Part shown: positions 26,475 to 34,910 of the stretch, piece by piece
How positions within the stretch are numbered: the first letter of the stretch is position 1
Layout: each line of letters starts with the position of its first letter
Assembly: GCF_012641475.1 (NCBI RefSeq)
Contig: NZ_JABAIL010000001.1
Span: 1,108,446 to 1,172,445 of the forward strand
Direction: 5' to 3'
From: Flammeovirga agarivorans
Lineage (GTDB): Bacteria > Bacteroidota > Bacteroidia > Cytophagales > Flammeovirgaceae
Length of the DNA stretch: 64,000 nt
The notes under the pieces: model-generated
Told to the model about the DNA's origin: nothing
The model's database searches: none
The model's input: the letters and a program-made list of their open reading frames with translations, nothing else
Made by a program: the position numbers and the translations under genes

Positions 26475-27011
26475 TTAGAATTTCTTTTTGTACATCATAG
26501 ATTCCACAGGTTTCATGGTTCTATTAATGTATTTTGCGTCTTTCTTGAAGTGATAAAAATTTTGAATATCTCCATCAACCTTTAAATAAAAAAGTTGACC
26601 AATTGGCATGTTTTTATAAACCTTTACTGGTTGTGCGACACTGATTTCTAGTGTCCATGTATTACAGAAACCGACATCTCCGGCTCTTGAGTTAGCATTG
26701 ATGCTGATCCCCAATCTACCAACACTCGATAAACCTTCTAAAAAGGCTACATGTGCCAGTGTTTCTGTATACTCTTTGGTAACGCCCAAATAAATTTTAC
26801 CAGGATGTAAGATAAACCCCTCATCAGGAATCTCAAAAGTATCAATCTCATTATGCATTTTAGCATCTAGAACATCACTTTTGTACATCGCTAAGTGACG
26901 ACCCAAATGAACATCATAAGAATTGGTACCCAATGATTCTTGGTCAAAAGGTTCAATCAAGATATTTCCGCTCTCGATTTCCTGTAAAATTTGTGAGTCT
27001 GAAAGAACCAT
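26475..27011 (-). CDS. dcd: dCTP deaminase
   Basis: 178 residues of the dUTPase-like trimeric fold. It deaminates dCTP to dUTP for dTMP synthesis. Evidence is the opening MVLSDSQILQEIESGNILIEP, the GTNSYDVHLG segment, the active-site block EGLSSVGRLG followed by NSRAGDVGF, and WTLEIS containing the catalytic Glu. The canonical GRSS is GLSS here, so one active-site Arg is replaced by Leu while the Ser pair and the next Arg remain. The usual C-terminal lid is short. It is followed one base later by the mbnP-like gene and may be co-transcribed. Confidence 0.88.
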   Translation of the reverse strand: MVLSDSQILQEIESGNILIEPFDQESLGTNSYDVHLGRHLAMYKSDVLDAKMHNEIDTFEIPDEGFILHPGKIYLGVTKEYTETLAHVAFLEGLSSVGRLGISINANSRAGDVGFCNTWTLEISVAQPVKVYKNMPIGQLFYLKVDGDIQNFYHFKKDAKYINRTMKPVESMMYKKKF

Positions 27012-27074
27012 CTTTTAAATTAAAAATCTGGAATAAGATAAAATTAGCAATAAATATTGAAGAATTAAGATTTA

Positions 27075-27206
27075 TGAGTTAAGATTTAAAATTTCTTTTT
27101 CTATTGATTTCTAAGGGTTCAAAATCAGATAAATGATGAAACCAATATGCTTCTCCAGAAGTAGTTACACAGTATTTTTATGTAAGGAACTTTAAATCTT
27201 AACCCA
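27075..27206. repeat. Long-range AT-rich inverted repeat
   Basis: Arms 27075-27095 and 27186-27206 match at 17 of 21 positions with a perfect 13-base core GTTAAGATTTAAA. About 90 bp lie between them. It fills the gap between dcd and the rRNA methyltransferase gene. Confidence 0.6.
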
Positions 27207-27218
27207 TTCTAATATATC

Positions 27219-28409
27219 CTATTCAACATATAAGACCAAACCTTTTAAATATTCATTTTCTGGGTAGAAAATATTAATAGGATGGCAGTTTGGTTGAGTA
27301 GTCTGATGAAGAATTCTTACATTTCTATGTGCTTCAGCAGCTGCTTGGAATACTATTTTACGGAATAACTCTTTATCAATCTTTTGAGAACAAGAGAAGG
27401 TGAAAATGATACCGCCTTTTTTGATTTTTCTTAATGCCTTAAGGTTGAGCTGCTTATACCCTCTAGCAGCTTGAGTAACCACTTTGGCTGATTTGGCAAA
27501 TGCCGGAGGATCAAGGATGACAACATCATAATCATTAGAATCCATCTTGTTGAGGTGCTCAAATACATCCGCACAGAAACCTTGGTGATCTCCGTTCTCC
27601 CCATTAGTAAATCCGTTGAGTGTTGCATTTTCATCACAAAGATCTATGGCAGGTTGAGAGGCGTCAACAGAGTGTACCAATTTGGCTCCAGCCTTTAATG
27701 CATACATAGAAAACCCTCCACTGTAAGAGAAAGTATTCAATACTTTAGCATCTTTTGAGTATTTACCTACAAGTGCTCTAGCATCTCTTTGATCTAAGAA
27801 GAAGCCCGTCTTTTGACCTGTTTCAACATCTACCCAGAATTTCACTCCATTTTCTACTACTTCTACTTTTGGAGATCCCTGCTTTTCGGTTAACCAACCT
27901 TTTGGCGTTTCAACGTTTTCTAAACGCTTAGAGATTTCTTTCGATTTGTTGTAGATACGCTCAAATCCAAGGTTTTGAATGGCTTTTACAATCATAGGAG
28001 CAATTCTATCCACCCCTTTGATAAGGATTTGAACAGAAACCAAGTCATTGTATACATCTGCGATTAATCCAGGGAAGAAATCACCTTCACCATGAATTAG
28101 ACGATAACAATTTGTTTCCTCAGAGATCACATGTGCTTGACGCATAGCATAAGCACTCGCAATTTTCTCATTCCAATATTCTTGAGTGGTAGGATCTATA
28201 GGTCTTCTTGTATAATCAAATACTCTACAAACAATTTGATTACCTGGAGCATAAAACCCATACCCTAATAACTTCTCCCCTGTAACGATTTCGACGATAT
28301 CACCATCGTTCAGGCTTTCTGGCATTTTCGCAACAGCACCCGAATAGATCCATGGGTGACGGTTGTCTAAGGCCTTTAGTTTATTTTTCTTTATGTATAT
28401 TTTTTCCAT
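27219..28409 (-). CDS. rlmI: Class I SAM-dependent rRNA methyltransferase, RlmI-like
   Basis: 396 residues. An N-terminal PUA-like RNA-binding domain (about 1-75, with LKALDNRHPWIYSGAV) is followed by an EEHEE-type linker region and a Rossmann methyltransferase domain. Visible are TGQKTGFFLDQR, the SAM loop NTFSYSGGFSMYALKAGA near 230, VILDPPAFAKS near 300 and the catalytic-type Cys in FTFSCSQ. These fit RlmI, which makes m5C1962 in 23S rRNA, or a close relative. Length agrees with the family (~396). It is the second gene of a possible minus-strand pair with the GT2 gene upstream (27-bp gap). Confidence 0.9.
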   Translation of the reverse strand: MEKIYIKKNKLKALDNRHPWIYSGAVAKMPESLNDGDIVEIVTGEKLLGYGFYAPGNQIVCRVFDYTRRPIDPTTQEYWNEKIASAYAMRQAHVISEETNCYRLIHGEGDFFPGLIADVYNDLVSVQILIKGVDRIAPMIVKAIQNLGFERIYNKSKEISKRLENVETPKGWLTEKQGSPKVEVVENGVKFWVDVETGQKTGFFLDQRDARALVGKYSKDAKVLNTFSYSGGFSMYALKAGAKLVHSVDASQPAIDLCDENATLNGFTNGENGDHQGFCADVFEHLNKMDSNDYDVVILDPPAFAKSAKVVTQAARGYKQLNLKALRKIKKGGIIFTFSCSQKIDKELFRKIVFQAAAEAHRNVRILHQTTQPNCHPINIFYPENEYLKGLVLYVE

Positions 28410-28436
28410 ATCTAAGTTAAGTAAGAGGTAAAGAGG

Positions 28437-29231
28437 TTATTTTACTTTCCCTCCAGTAATTTGATTTTTCCATTTCATCAATAATTCAAAAGCCTTTGCC
28501 CCTAATAGCTTTCTTGGGATGTTGACAATTTTTTCATACTGTATGAGTTTCTTGTAAAAATCATCTACTTCTGGAGTATTCATATGTTCCTTCACAATGG
28601 CCCAAGTTTCTAATTTGGATGGGATAGAACTAGTTTCTGAAAGACCACCAGCTGCATATTTAGCAACATAAGTATCTACATGCTGAAACTTTCTCTTTTC
28701 TATCCATCGATTGAAAATAAAATGGAAATCTGCTGAGATTCTCCAATCTTCCCATTGGAATGGATACTCAAGAAGTAATTCTCTCTTCACAAAAAGTGAT
28801 TGATGGCTACAAACCATCCCTTTCCAAAGGTGATCAGCAGGGAAAGCTTGCTTGACTTTAGAAAACTGATCATAAACCACTTCATGGTTGCCATAAAGTA
28901 ATTCAGTTCCGTCCTCTAGTTGGGCAAATACTTTGGCTACTGTTTCATGATCAAAGAAGTAGTCTCCAGCGTTCATAAAAATCACCCAATCTCCTGTAGC
29001 TAATTGTGTCCCTTTATTCATTGCGTCATAGATTCCCTTGTCATTCTCGGAAACAAAAATATCAATATCATTTTTGTATTTCGAAATGATTTCAGGTGTC
29101 TTGTCAGAAGAATTACCATCAACAACTATATATTCTAGCTGTGGATAATCTTGTGCAATAACACTTTTTAGTGTGGGCTCAATTTCTAGCTCACAGTTAA
29201 AAGAAATGGTTATAACGCTTACTTTTTGCAT
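28437..29231 (-). CDS. Glycosyltransferase family 2
   Basis: 264 residues with a GT-A domain: VSVITISFNCELEIEPTLKS at the start, VVDGNSSDKT near 38, the NDKGIYDAMNKG motif near 65 and FMNAGDYFF with the metal-site region near 88. This subgroup (WcaA/AmsE-like, with GIYDAMNKG) adds sugars to surface polysaccharides. It is far from the main polysaccharide locus and has no sugar-biosynthesis neighbours, so the acceptor is unknown. It shares its subfamily pattern with the GT2 at 47102-47842. Confidence 0.88.
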   Translation of the reverse strand: MQKVSVITISFNCELEIEPTLKSVIAQDYPQLEYIVVDGNSSDKTPEIISKYKNDIDIFVSENDKGIYDAMNKGTQLATGDWVIFMNAGDYFFDHETVAKVFAQLEDGTELLYGNHEVVYDQFSKVKQAFPADHLWKGMVCSHQSLFVKRELLLEYPFQWEDWRISADFHFIFNRWIEKRKFQHVDTYVAKYAAGGLSETSSIPSKLETWAIVKEHMNTPEVDDFYKKLIQYEKIVNIPRKLLGAKAFELLMKWKNQITGGKVK

Positions 29232-29398
29232 AGCTGCAAAGATATATAGGTATTCTGATCTTTTTATATAAATGAAGATGATTTACTATGTATTTACGAT
29301 TCATAACTAAATAATATTTAATGGGTGTAGTACTTCTTCAAAGTATAGTCGTTTAAACAATTAAAATAACTTCACTTATTTTTTTAATGTTATCTACT

Positions 29399-29578
29399 AT
29401 GAAAAAAATAATCATATTATTAGCTGTCCTTACGTTGTTAGTAGTTGATGGAGAATCGATGTACTTTTTCATCCATTCAACATCAAATATTGAAGGTTTC
29501 CTAAGTTTGTTGATAGTAGGAACAATAACAACAGCCGCCTACCTATCCTTACCATTATTTAAACCTCACAGAGATTAA
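29399..29578 (+). CDS. Small membrane protein (59 aa), unknown
   Basis: I place the start at 29399 (MKKIIILLAVL); an ATG at 29387 is possible. Two hydrophobic stretches (residues ~1-24 and ~32-54) with a short polar loop suggest a small double-span membrane protein. No family is recognised. It lies alone upstream of argS. Confidence 0.45.
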   Translation: MKKIIILLAVLTLLVVDGESMYFFIHSTSNIEGFLSLLIVGTITTAAYLSLPLFKPHRD

Positions 29579-29771
29579 TAGGCTTATCCTAAAGTAGAAA
29601 TGATTCATTTGCTTTACGCAGTTGTAGATTTTTACGGATATGTAAGTGTTTCGCATTAATAATTCTAATCCAAGCAAGATTTCTTAACAGTGAATTGAGA
29701 AATCTTACGGCATTATTATTAATTTTGTCGACTGTCGAAAAAGACAATATTTTTATCATCAAAAATATACA

Positions 29772-31688
29772 ATGGAGCAACAAATTATAAATGGTATAGC
29801 GGAAGCAGTAAAGTCTCTTTATGATGTAGATTTAGACTCTTCACGTATTACACTTCAGCCAACAAAAAAAGAATTCGAAGGATCTTTAACTTTTGTGACT
29901 TTTGGTCTTACAAAACAATTGGGCAAAAATCCTGTAGAGATTGGTGAAGCGATTGGTAACTACTTAAAAGAAAATGTAGCTGCTGTTGCGGACTTCAATA
30001 TTGTGAAGGGATTCTTAAACTTGGTCATTAGTGATACTGTTTGGGTATCGACATTAGCAGAACTTTCTACATCAGAAAATTTTGGTCGTGTTGCTCGTAA
30101 TGGCGAAAAAGTGATGGTAGAATATTCTTCGCCAAACACAAACAAGCCATTACACTTAGGTCATTTAAGAAATAACTTTTTAGGACATTCTGTATCATTA
30201 ATTTTAGATGCCGCAGGTTATGATGTACAGAAAGTGAACCTTGTAAATGATAGAGGTATTCATATCTGTAAATCAATGTTGGCTTATGTGAAGTTTGGTA
30301 ATGGAGAAGAGCCTTCTGCAACATTAAAGGGTGATAAGCTTGTAGGTAATTACTATGTGAAGTTTGATAAAGCTTACAAGGCTGAAATTGCTCAATTAAT
30401 AGAAGATAAAAAAGCAGATTATGCTTCCATTGCATCTGTAGAAGATTTAAAGGAATTAAAGAAATCTATTGAAGCAAAAGGAGCATCTAAGAAAAATAAA
30501 ATTCCTTTAACGGATGAGGAGAAAGTTCAAATTAAAGACATCAAAGCTTTATTTGAATTTGCTGAAAAAAATGCACCACTGCTTTTAGAAGCGCAAGAAA
30601 TGTTGCGTAAGTGGGAAGCAGGTGATGAAGAAACAGTAGCTCTTTGGAAGAAAATGAATGGATGGGTGTACGACGGATTTGCTCAATCATATAAAATGAT
30701 GGGTGTTGAATTCGATAATGTATACTATGAGTCTGAAACTTATTTATTAGGTAAAGATATCGTTCAGGAAGGCCTTGATAAAGGAGTATTCTTCAAAAAA
30801 GAAAATGGTTCTGTTTGGATCGATCTTAAGAAAGAGAAATTAGATGAGAAACTTGTTTTAAGAGGAGATGGTACTGCTGTGTATATGACACAGGATATGG
30901 GTACTGCTGACCTAAAATACAAGGATTTCGGAATGAATAAATCGGTATATGTTGTTGGTAACGAACAAGATTATCACTTCAAAGTACTGAAAGCGATCAT
31001 GAAGCACTTAGGTCGCTCATATGCAGATGGAATCTATCACTTATCATATGGTATGGTAGAGTTACCAGAAGGTAAAATGAAATCTCGTGAGGGTACTGTT
31101 GTTGATGCAGACGATTTGATCCAAGAGATGATTGATACAGCTGAAGAGCGTACAAAAGAATCTGGAAAAATTGATGGATTTACTGAAGACGAAGCAAAAG
31201 TATTATTCCAACAATTAGCATTGGGTGCATTGAAGTACTACTTATTAAAAGTAGACCCTAAGAAAACAATGCTGTTTAATCCTAAAGAGTCAATTGACTT
31301 CCAAGGTGATACCGGTGTTTATATTCAATACAACCATGCTAAGATCCAAGCTTTATTAAGAAGAGCAGATAAAGATGGTATCAATTACTCTGCTGCAGCT
31401 TTTAATGGTTTGACAGAGTTATCAGAAGCAGAAGCCGATCTAGTAGCTTTATTAGGTAAGTTAAATGATAAAATTGTTGAAGCAGCAGACTCGTATGCAC
31501 CATCAATTATCGCAAACTACGCTTATGATGTAGCTAAGCAGTATTCTAAAGTTTATTCTGAATCTCCAATCTTCAATGAAGAAGACAGCCAGAAGAAAGC
31601 ATTTAGAATTGCATTATCGAAACAATCAGCAGAGGCGATTAATAAATCTTTAGGATTAATTGGTGTTCAGTCTCCAAATAGAATGTAA
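29772..31688 (+). CDS. argS: Arginine--tRNA ligase
   Basis: A 638-residue class I synthetase that charges tRNA-Arg. It shows the N-terminal Add1-like domain, the HIGH-type signature HLGH (128-131) within SSPNTNKPLHLGHLRN, the WVYDGFAQSYKMMG region, VYVVGNEQDYHFKVL, and GKMKSREGTVV near 435 as the KMSK-equivalent. The anticodon-binding domain follows, with YIQYNHAKIQALLRRA, and the protein ends in ...GVQSPNRM with the terminal Met typical of the enzyme. It is longer than most bacterial ArgRS because of a Lys/Glu-rich insertion at about 212-262. A strong terminator follows. Confidence 0.97.
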   Translation: MEQQIINGIAEAVKSLYDVDLDSSRITLQPTKKEFEGSLTFVTFGLTKQLGKNPVEIGEAIGNYLKENVAAVADFNIVKGFLNLVISDTVWVSTLAELSTSENFGRVARNGEKVMVEYSSPNTNKPLHLGHLRNNFLGHSVSLILDAAGYDVQKVNLVNDRGIHICKSMLAYVKFGNGEEPSATLKGDKLVGNYYVKFDKAYKAEIAQLIEDKKADYASIASVEDLKELKKSIEAKGASKKNKIPLTDEEKVQIKDIKALFEFAEKNAPLLLEAQEMLRKWEAGDEETVALWKKMNGWVYDGFAQSYKMMGVEFDNVYYESETYLLGKDIVQEGLDKGVFFKKENGSVWIDLKKEKLDEKLVLRGDGTAVYMTQDMGTADLKYKDFGMNKSVYVVGNEQDYHFKVLKAIMKHLGRSYADGIYHLSYGMVELPEGKMKSREGTVVDADDLIQEMIDTAEERTKESGKIDGFTEDEAKVLFQQLALGALKYYLLKVDPKKTMLFNPKESIDFQGDTGVYIQYNHAKIQALLRRADKDGINYSAAAFNGLTELSEAEADLVALLGKLNDKIVEAADSYAPSIIANYAYDVAKQYSKVYSESPIFNEEDSQKKAFRIALSKQSAEAINKSLGLIGVQSPNRM

Positions 31689-31719
31689 TTAGAGGGTAGT
31701 TATAACTACTTATAAATAG

Positions 31720-31760
31720 AAAGAGTGATCAATAATTTATTTTATGATCACTCTTTTTTT
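31720..31760 (+). terminator. Terminator of argS
   Basis: 12-bp perfect stem AAAGAGTGATCA / TGATCACTCTTT (31720-31731 with 31745-31756) followed by T5. Confidence 0.9.
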
Positions 31761-31781
31761 ATAAGCTATTTGCTCATATTT

Positions 31782-32189
31782 TTAGTTACTATTCGGAATA
31801 GCTTTAGGTTGTTTGTTATCGTCGATACTAACGTAAACAAACATTCCTTCCGTTACCATATAACTATGTGTGAAATCATGTCCTTTTAATAAAGGCTTAG
31901 CCCATACTTCTAGATGAATTTTCATCGATGTTCTTCCCAGTTTTACAACTTCTCCATAAACACAGACAGCATCACCTACTGCTACAGGCTTGTGGAAAGT
32001 CATGCCATCAACAGCGACCGTTACAGTACGGCCTAAGGCAGTTTCTTTAGCTAAGATTCCTCCTGCAATATCCATTTGTGACATAATCCACCCACCAAAG
32101 ATATCTCCATTGGCATTAGTGTCGGCTGGCATAGCAAGTGTCCTTAATAATAGTTCTCCTTTTGGTTGTGGTTGTTTTTCTTGTTCCAT
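31782..32189 (-). CDS. Acyl-CoA thioesterase (hotdog fold, YciA-like)
   Basis: The start at 32189 (MEQEKQPQPKG) fits the family; the upstream in-frame extension to 32252 is hydrophobic and unlike it. The ~135-residue hotdog-fold protein has LLRTLAMPADTNANGDIFGGWIMS at the start, with the catalytic Asn-Asp pair (NGDIFGG), and TVAVDGMTFHKPVAVGD in the middle. YciA-type enzymes hydrolyse a broad range of acyl-CoA esters and help recycle CoA. Gene stands alone. Confidence 0.9.
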   Translation of the reverse strand: MEQEKQPQPKGELLLRTLAMPADTNANGDIFGGWIMSQMDIAGGILAKETALGRTVTVAVDGMTFHKPVAVGDAVCVYGEVVKLGRTSMKIHLEVWAKPLLKGHDFTHSYMVTEGMFVYVSIDDNKQPKAIPNSN

Positions 32190-32576
32190 AAGTGTATAAA
32201 AAGTTTGGTAATAATAGAAGAGGTAAAAAATAATACGCACACTATAAATCAATTCTAAAAGTCCTCTTCAAAGTAATAGTGAATAATAATATCAGTAAGC
32301 TATAAATTTTTTAACGTTCGGTCATTACTTCTTATTGTGAATTTTATGTAAATAACTGATCATCCGGACATTATTTATTACTTAATTATGTTAAAATTAT
32401 ATTTTTTTTATGAACAAAACTAGCAAATCCAATAATTCTATGTACCTTTCATTTGAGATTTGATATTGATAAGAATAAATTTATTAAACTTATCGTTTTT
32501 GAATGAATTTTTTGGATTGACTTCGATTAGGTATTTCATCTCAGTGTTTTTTATTTATTAATTTTCTTTTACTAAG
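32190..32576. other. Divergent 387-bp spacer upstream of RRM gene
   Basis: AT-rich with no credible open frame. It holds a weak stem GATAAG...CTTATC (about 32468-32494). A long leader would be expected if the RRM gene is cold-inducible, but I see no cold-shock box I can name. Confidence 0.4.
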
Positions 32577-32921
32577 ATGAATATCTTTGTAGCTAAGTTA
32601 AACTACGAAACTCAAGAAGATAGCTTGAGAACGTTGTTTGAAAGCTTTGGCGAAGTTGCCTCAGCAAAAATTATTTTTGATCGTGAAACAGAGCGTTCAA
32701 AAGGTTTCGGTTTTGTTGAAATGCCTAACGATGAGGAAGGTATGAACGCAATCAACCAATTAAACGAATCTGAATTAGACGGTAGAACAATTGTTGTTAA
32801 AGAGGCTCGTCCTAGAGAAAACAACGGTGGTGGCCGTGGTGGATTCAACCGTGGTGGTGGCGGATATAACCGTGGTGGCGGTTATGGCGGAAACCAAGGC
32901 GGTGGATACGGTAGATATTAA
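32577..32921 (+). CDS. Glycine-rich RRM RNA-binding protein
   Basis: 114 residues. Residues 1-78 are an RNA recognition motif with RNP2 IFVAKL (3-8) and RNP1 KGFGFVEM (42-49), both containing the aromatic residues that stack on RNA. Residues ~80-114 are an RGG/Gly-rich tail (RGGFNRGGGGYNRGGGY). This layout is that of bacterial Rbp/cyanobacterial and Bacteroidota glycine-rich RNA-binding proteins, often cold-responsive and possibly acting as RNA chaperones. The gene is monocistronic with a long upstream spacer and a strong terminator. Confidence 0.93.
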   Translation: MNIFVAKLNYETQEDSLRTLFESFGEVASAKIIFDRETERSKGFGFVEMPNDEEGMNAINQLNESELDGRTIVVKEARPRENNGGGRGGFNRGGGGYNRGGGYGGNQGGGYGRY

Positions 32922-32972
32922 TTTCAAACATCTTTTATAGATGTTGTTGCAATAAATATTAAAGTTCCTATA

Positions 32973-33007
32973 AAACGTAGTAACAAACAGTTACTACGTT
33001 TTTTTTA
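32973..33007 (+). terminator. Terminator of the RRM gene
   Basis: 12-bp perfect stem AAACGTAGTAAC / GTTACTACGTTT (32973-32984 with 32990-33001), 5-base loop, then T6. Confidence 0.92.
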
Positions 33008-33075
33008 TGCCTAAATTTTCTTAGCTTATTGAAAACCTAATTACCCAAAAGACCTAATTTGACTACTTATTAAAA

Positions 33076-34764
33076 ATGAGATTACCCATTATAATCATTC
33101 TATATCTCATCTCTTGTGCTATTTTTTGTTCTGCTCAATCACACACCAATAAAACAAAAGTTCTTCAAGAAATAGAGAGTTTAATTGTTGCTGATTCATT
33201 ACATAGAAAATATCTGCAAGAACAGATTAAGCAATTACATCAAATTATTAATGAAGAAGATGAAATAGGAGAGGTATCTTATGGTATTCCTGTTGTACCA
33301 TTTAATGATACAATCTTCTTTGTCCACCATAAAGAGGAGCTTTCAGCTTATGATCGAGCCCATCATATCGAAGACTCAATAAGGTTTATCGTTGAGCACC
33401 ACCTGTTTTTATTGGATACTGTGGTTATCACTGAATTTGATGATAACTACCAATTACTTTTCGATGGTAAGGTTATCCATACAATAGATTCTATTGATGC
33501 CAAAAAGATGCGTTCATCTCGTTTGAAGTTAGCAAGAGTAAGACAAAAGGCGATCAATAAGACCTTACACAATCAAATTTATGGTCAGGGTAAAGATGCA
33601 GGAATATATGCCTTAATAGGTTTAGTCATATTGTTTGTACTCATTTTTGTGATTAATAAAGTATACAAAGTATTGTATGAAAAGGTGTCCCATAGAAAGT
33701 GGTTGTCTTACGATTGGTTAAAGAGTATCTCATTATTTACAGAAGAAGATCAAGTAAAACTATTCCGTTATTTATTACTGGGTGTCAAATACGGATTGAT
33801 ATTAATGTTGATCTATTTGTATTTACCAATAGTCGGGCAATTTTCTCCACCACTAAAAGATATTTCCAATAGACTATTAAGTTATGTTCTTTCACCAATC
33901 AACGATATAATATTATCAATTTTAGTTTTCTTACCGAACTTGATGAAGATTATCATCACGATACTATTTTTTGTTTACCTACTTAAATTCATTCAACTGT
34001 TTGCTGATGCTGTGAAAGAAGAACGTATTGTTATCAATGGGTTTTACCCTGATTGGGTACCTCCAACAATGAAAATCATACGTTTCTTATTGTACACCTT
34101 TATGGTTATTATCATATTTCCATTACTCCCTGGAGCAAATTCCAATGAGTTCAAAGGGATTTCTGTATTTGTAGGTATCCTATTATCTATTGGTTCAAGT
34201 ACAATCATTACCAATTGGATTTCAGGAATAGTGATCACTTACATGAGACGCTTTAAGATAGGTGACTGGGTAAAAGCAGGAGATGTAATCGGTGAAGTAG
34301 TTGAACGCTCTTTGTTTGTAACAAGGTTAAGATCATCTAAAAATGAAGTGATCACAATACCCAATAGTAAGATTTCGGAAGCTCAGACCATCAATTATTC
34401 TCAACCCATACATAAATACAAACTTATAGTACACACATCAGTAACTTTTGGTTATGAAGTGCCTTGGAGAAAAGTACATCAACTGTTAAAAGAAGCCGCA
34501 GCAAAGACGAACTTCTTATTGAAAAGAGATAAGACACCTTTTGTATTACAGAAATCACTAGATGATTTTTATGTGACATACCAACTAAATGCTTATACTC
34601 GTCACCCTGAAAAAATGTTTGCGATTTATTCTCAATTACATCAAAACATTCAAGATATTTTTAGTAGAGAAGATATAGAAGTGATGTCTCCTCATTATAG
34701 AGCTAATAGAGAAGACAATGAACGTACTGTACCTCCCTCTGATCAAATGTTAGACGATGAATAG
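33076..34764 (+). CDS. MscS family mechanosensitive channel, copy 1
   Basis: 562 residues with a signal peptide (cleavage near CSAQS), a periplasmic helical domain (~25-160, including VADSLHRKYLQEQIKQL), and then several membrane helices (about 175-195, 235-260, 290-310, 330-355 and 365-390). The MscS pore helix and beta domain follow, seen in GISVFVGILLSIGSS, NWISGIVITYMRRFKIGDW and VERSLFVTRLRSSKNEVITIPNSKI. Such channels open under membrane tension to release solutes during osmotic downshock. The following gene is a paralogue of it after a terminator, so the two are transcribed separately or by read-through. Confidence 0.92.
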   Translation: MRLPIIIILYLISCAIFCSAQSHTNKTKVLQEIESLIVADSLHRKYLQEQIKQLHQIINEEDEIGEVSYGIPVVPFNDTIFFVHHKEELSAYDRAHHIEDSIRFIVEHHLFLLDTVVITEFDDNYQLLFDGKVIHTIDSIDAKKMRSSRLKLARVRQKAINKTLHNQIYGQGKDAGIYALIGLVILFVLIFVINKVYKVLYEKVSHRKWLSYDWLKSISLFTEEDQVKLFRYLLLGVKYGLILMLIYLYLPIVGQFSPPLKDISNRLLSYVLSPINDIILSILVFLPNLMKIIITILFFVYLLKFIQLFADAVKEERIVINGFYPDWVPPTMKIIRFLLYTFMVIIIFPLLPGANSNEFKGISVFVGILLSIGSSTIITNWISGIVITYMRRFKIGDWVKAGDVIGEVVERSLFVTRLRSSKNEVITIPNSKISEAQTINYSQPIHKYKLIVHTSVTFGYEVPWRKVHQLLKEAAAKTNFLLKRDKTPFVLQKSLDDFYVTYQLNAYTRHPEKMFAIYSQLHQNIQDIFSREDIEVMSPHYRANREDNERTVPPSDQMLDDE

Positions 34765-34798
34765 AACAATAGAGTATAGTAAAAAAGCTTTTTAATTT

Positions 34799-34842
34799 AT
34801 TCCTTCTATCAATTTTATGTATATTGATAGAAGGAATTTTTT
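34799..34842 (+). terminator. Terminator between the two MscS genes
   Basis: 15-bp stem (34799-34813 with 34823-34837) followed by TTTT, sitting 35 bp after the stop of copy 1. Confidence 0.85.
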
Positions 34843-34910
34843 ATTGTCAATACATTATTGTTTGATAATAATTTCCTATTCCTTTAAAGACTAGATGACC
34901 TCTATTAGCA

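Noticed and set aside
29589..29783. Open frame of 64 codons on the minus strand overlapping the argS start
   Set aside because: It overlaps the argS 5' end, has no signal or domain character and its composition fits a non-coding leader.
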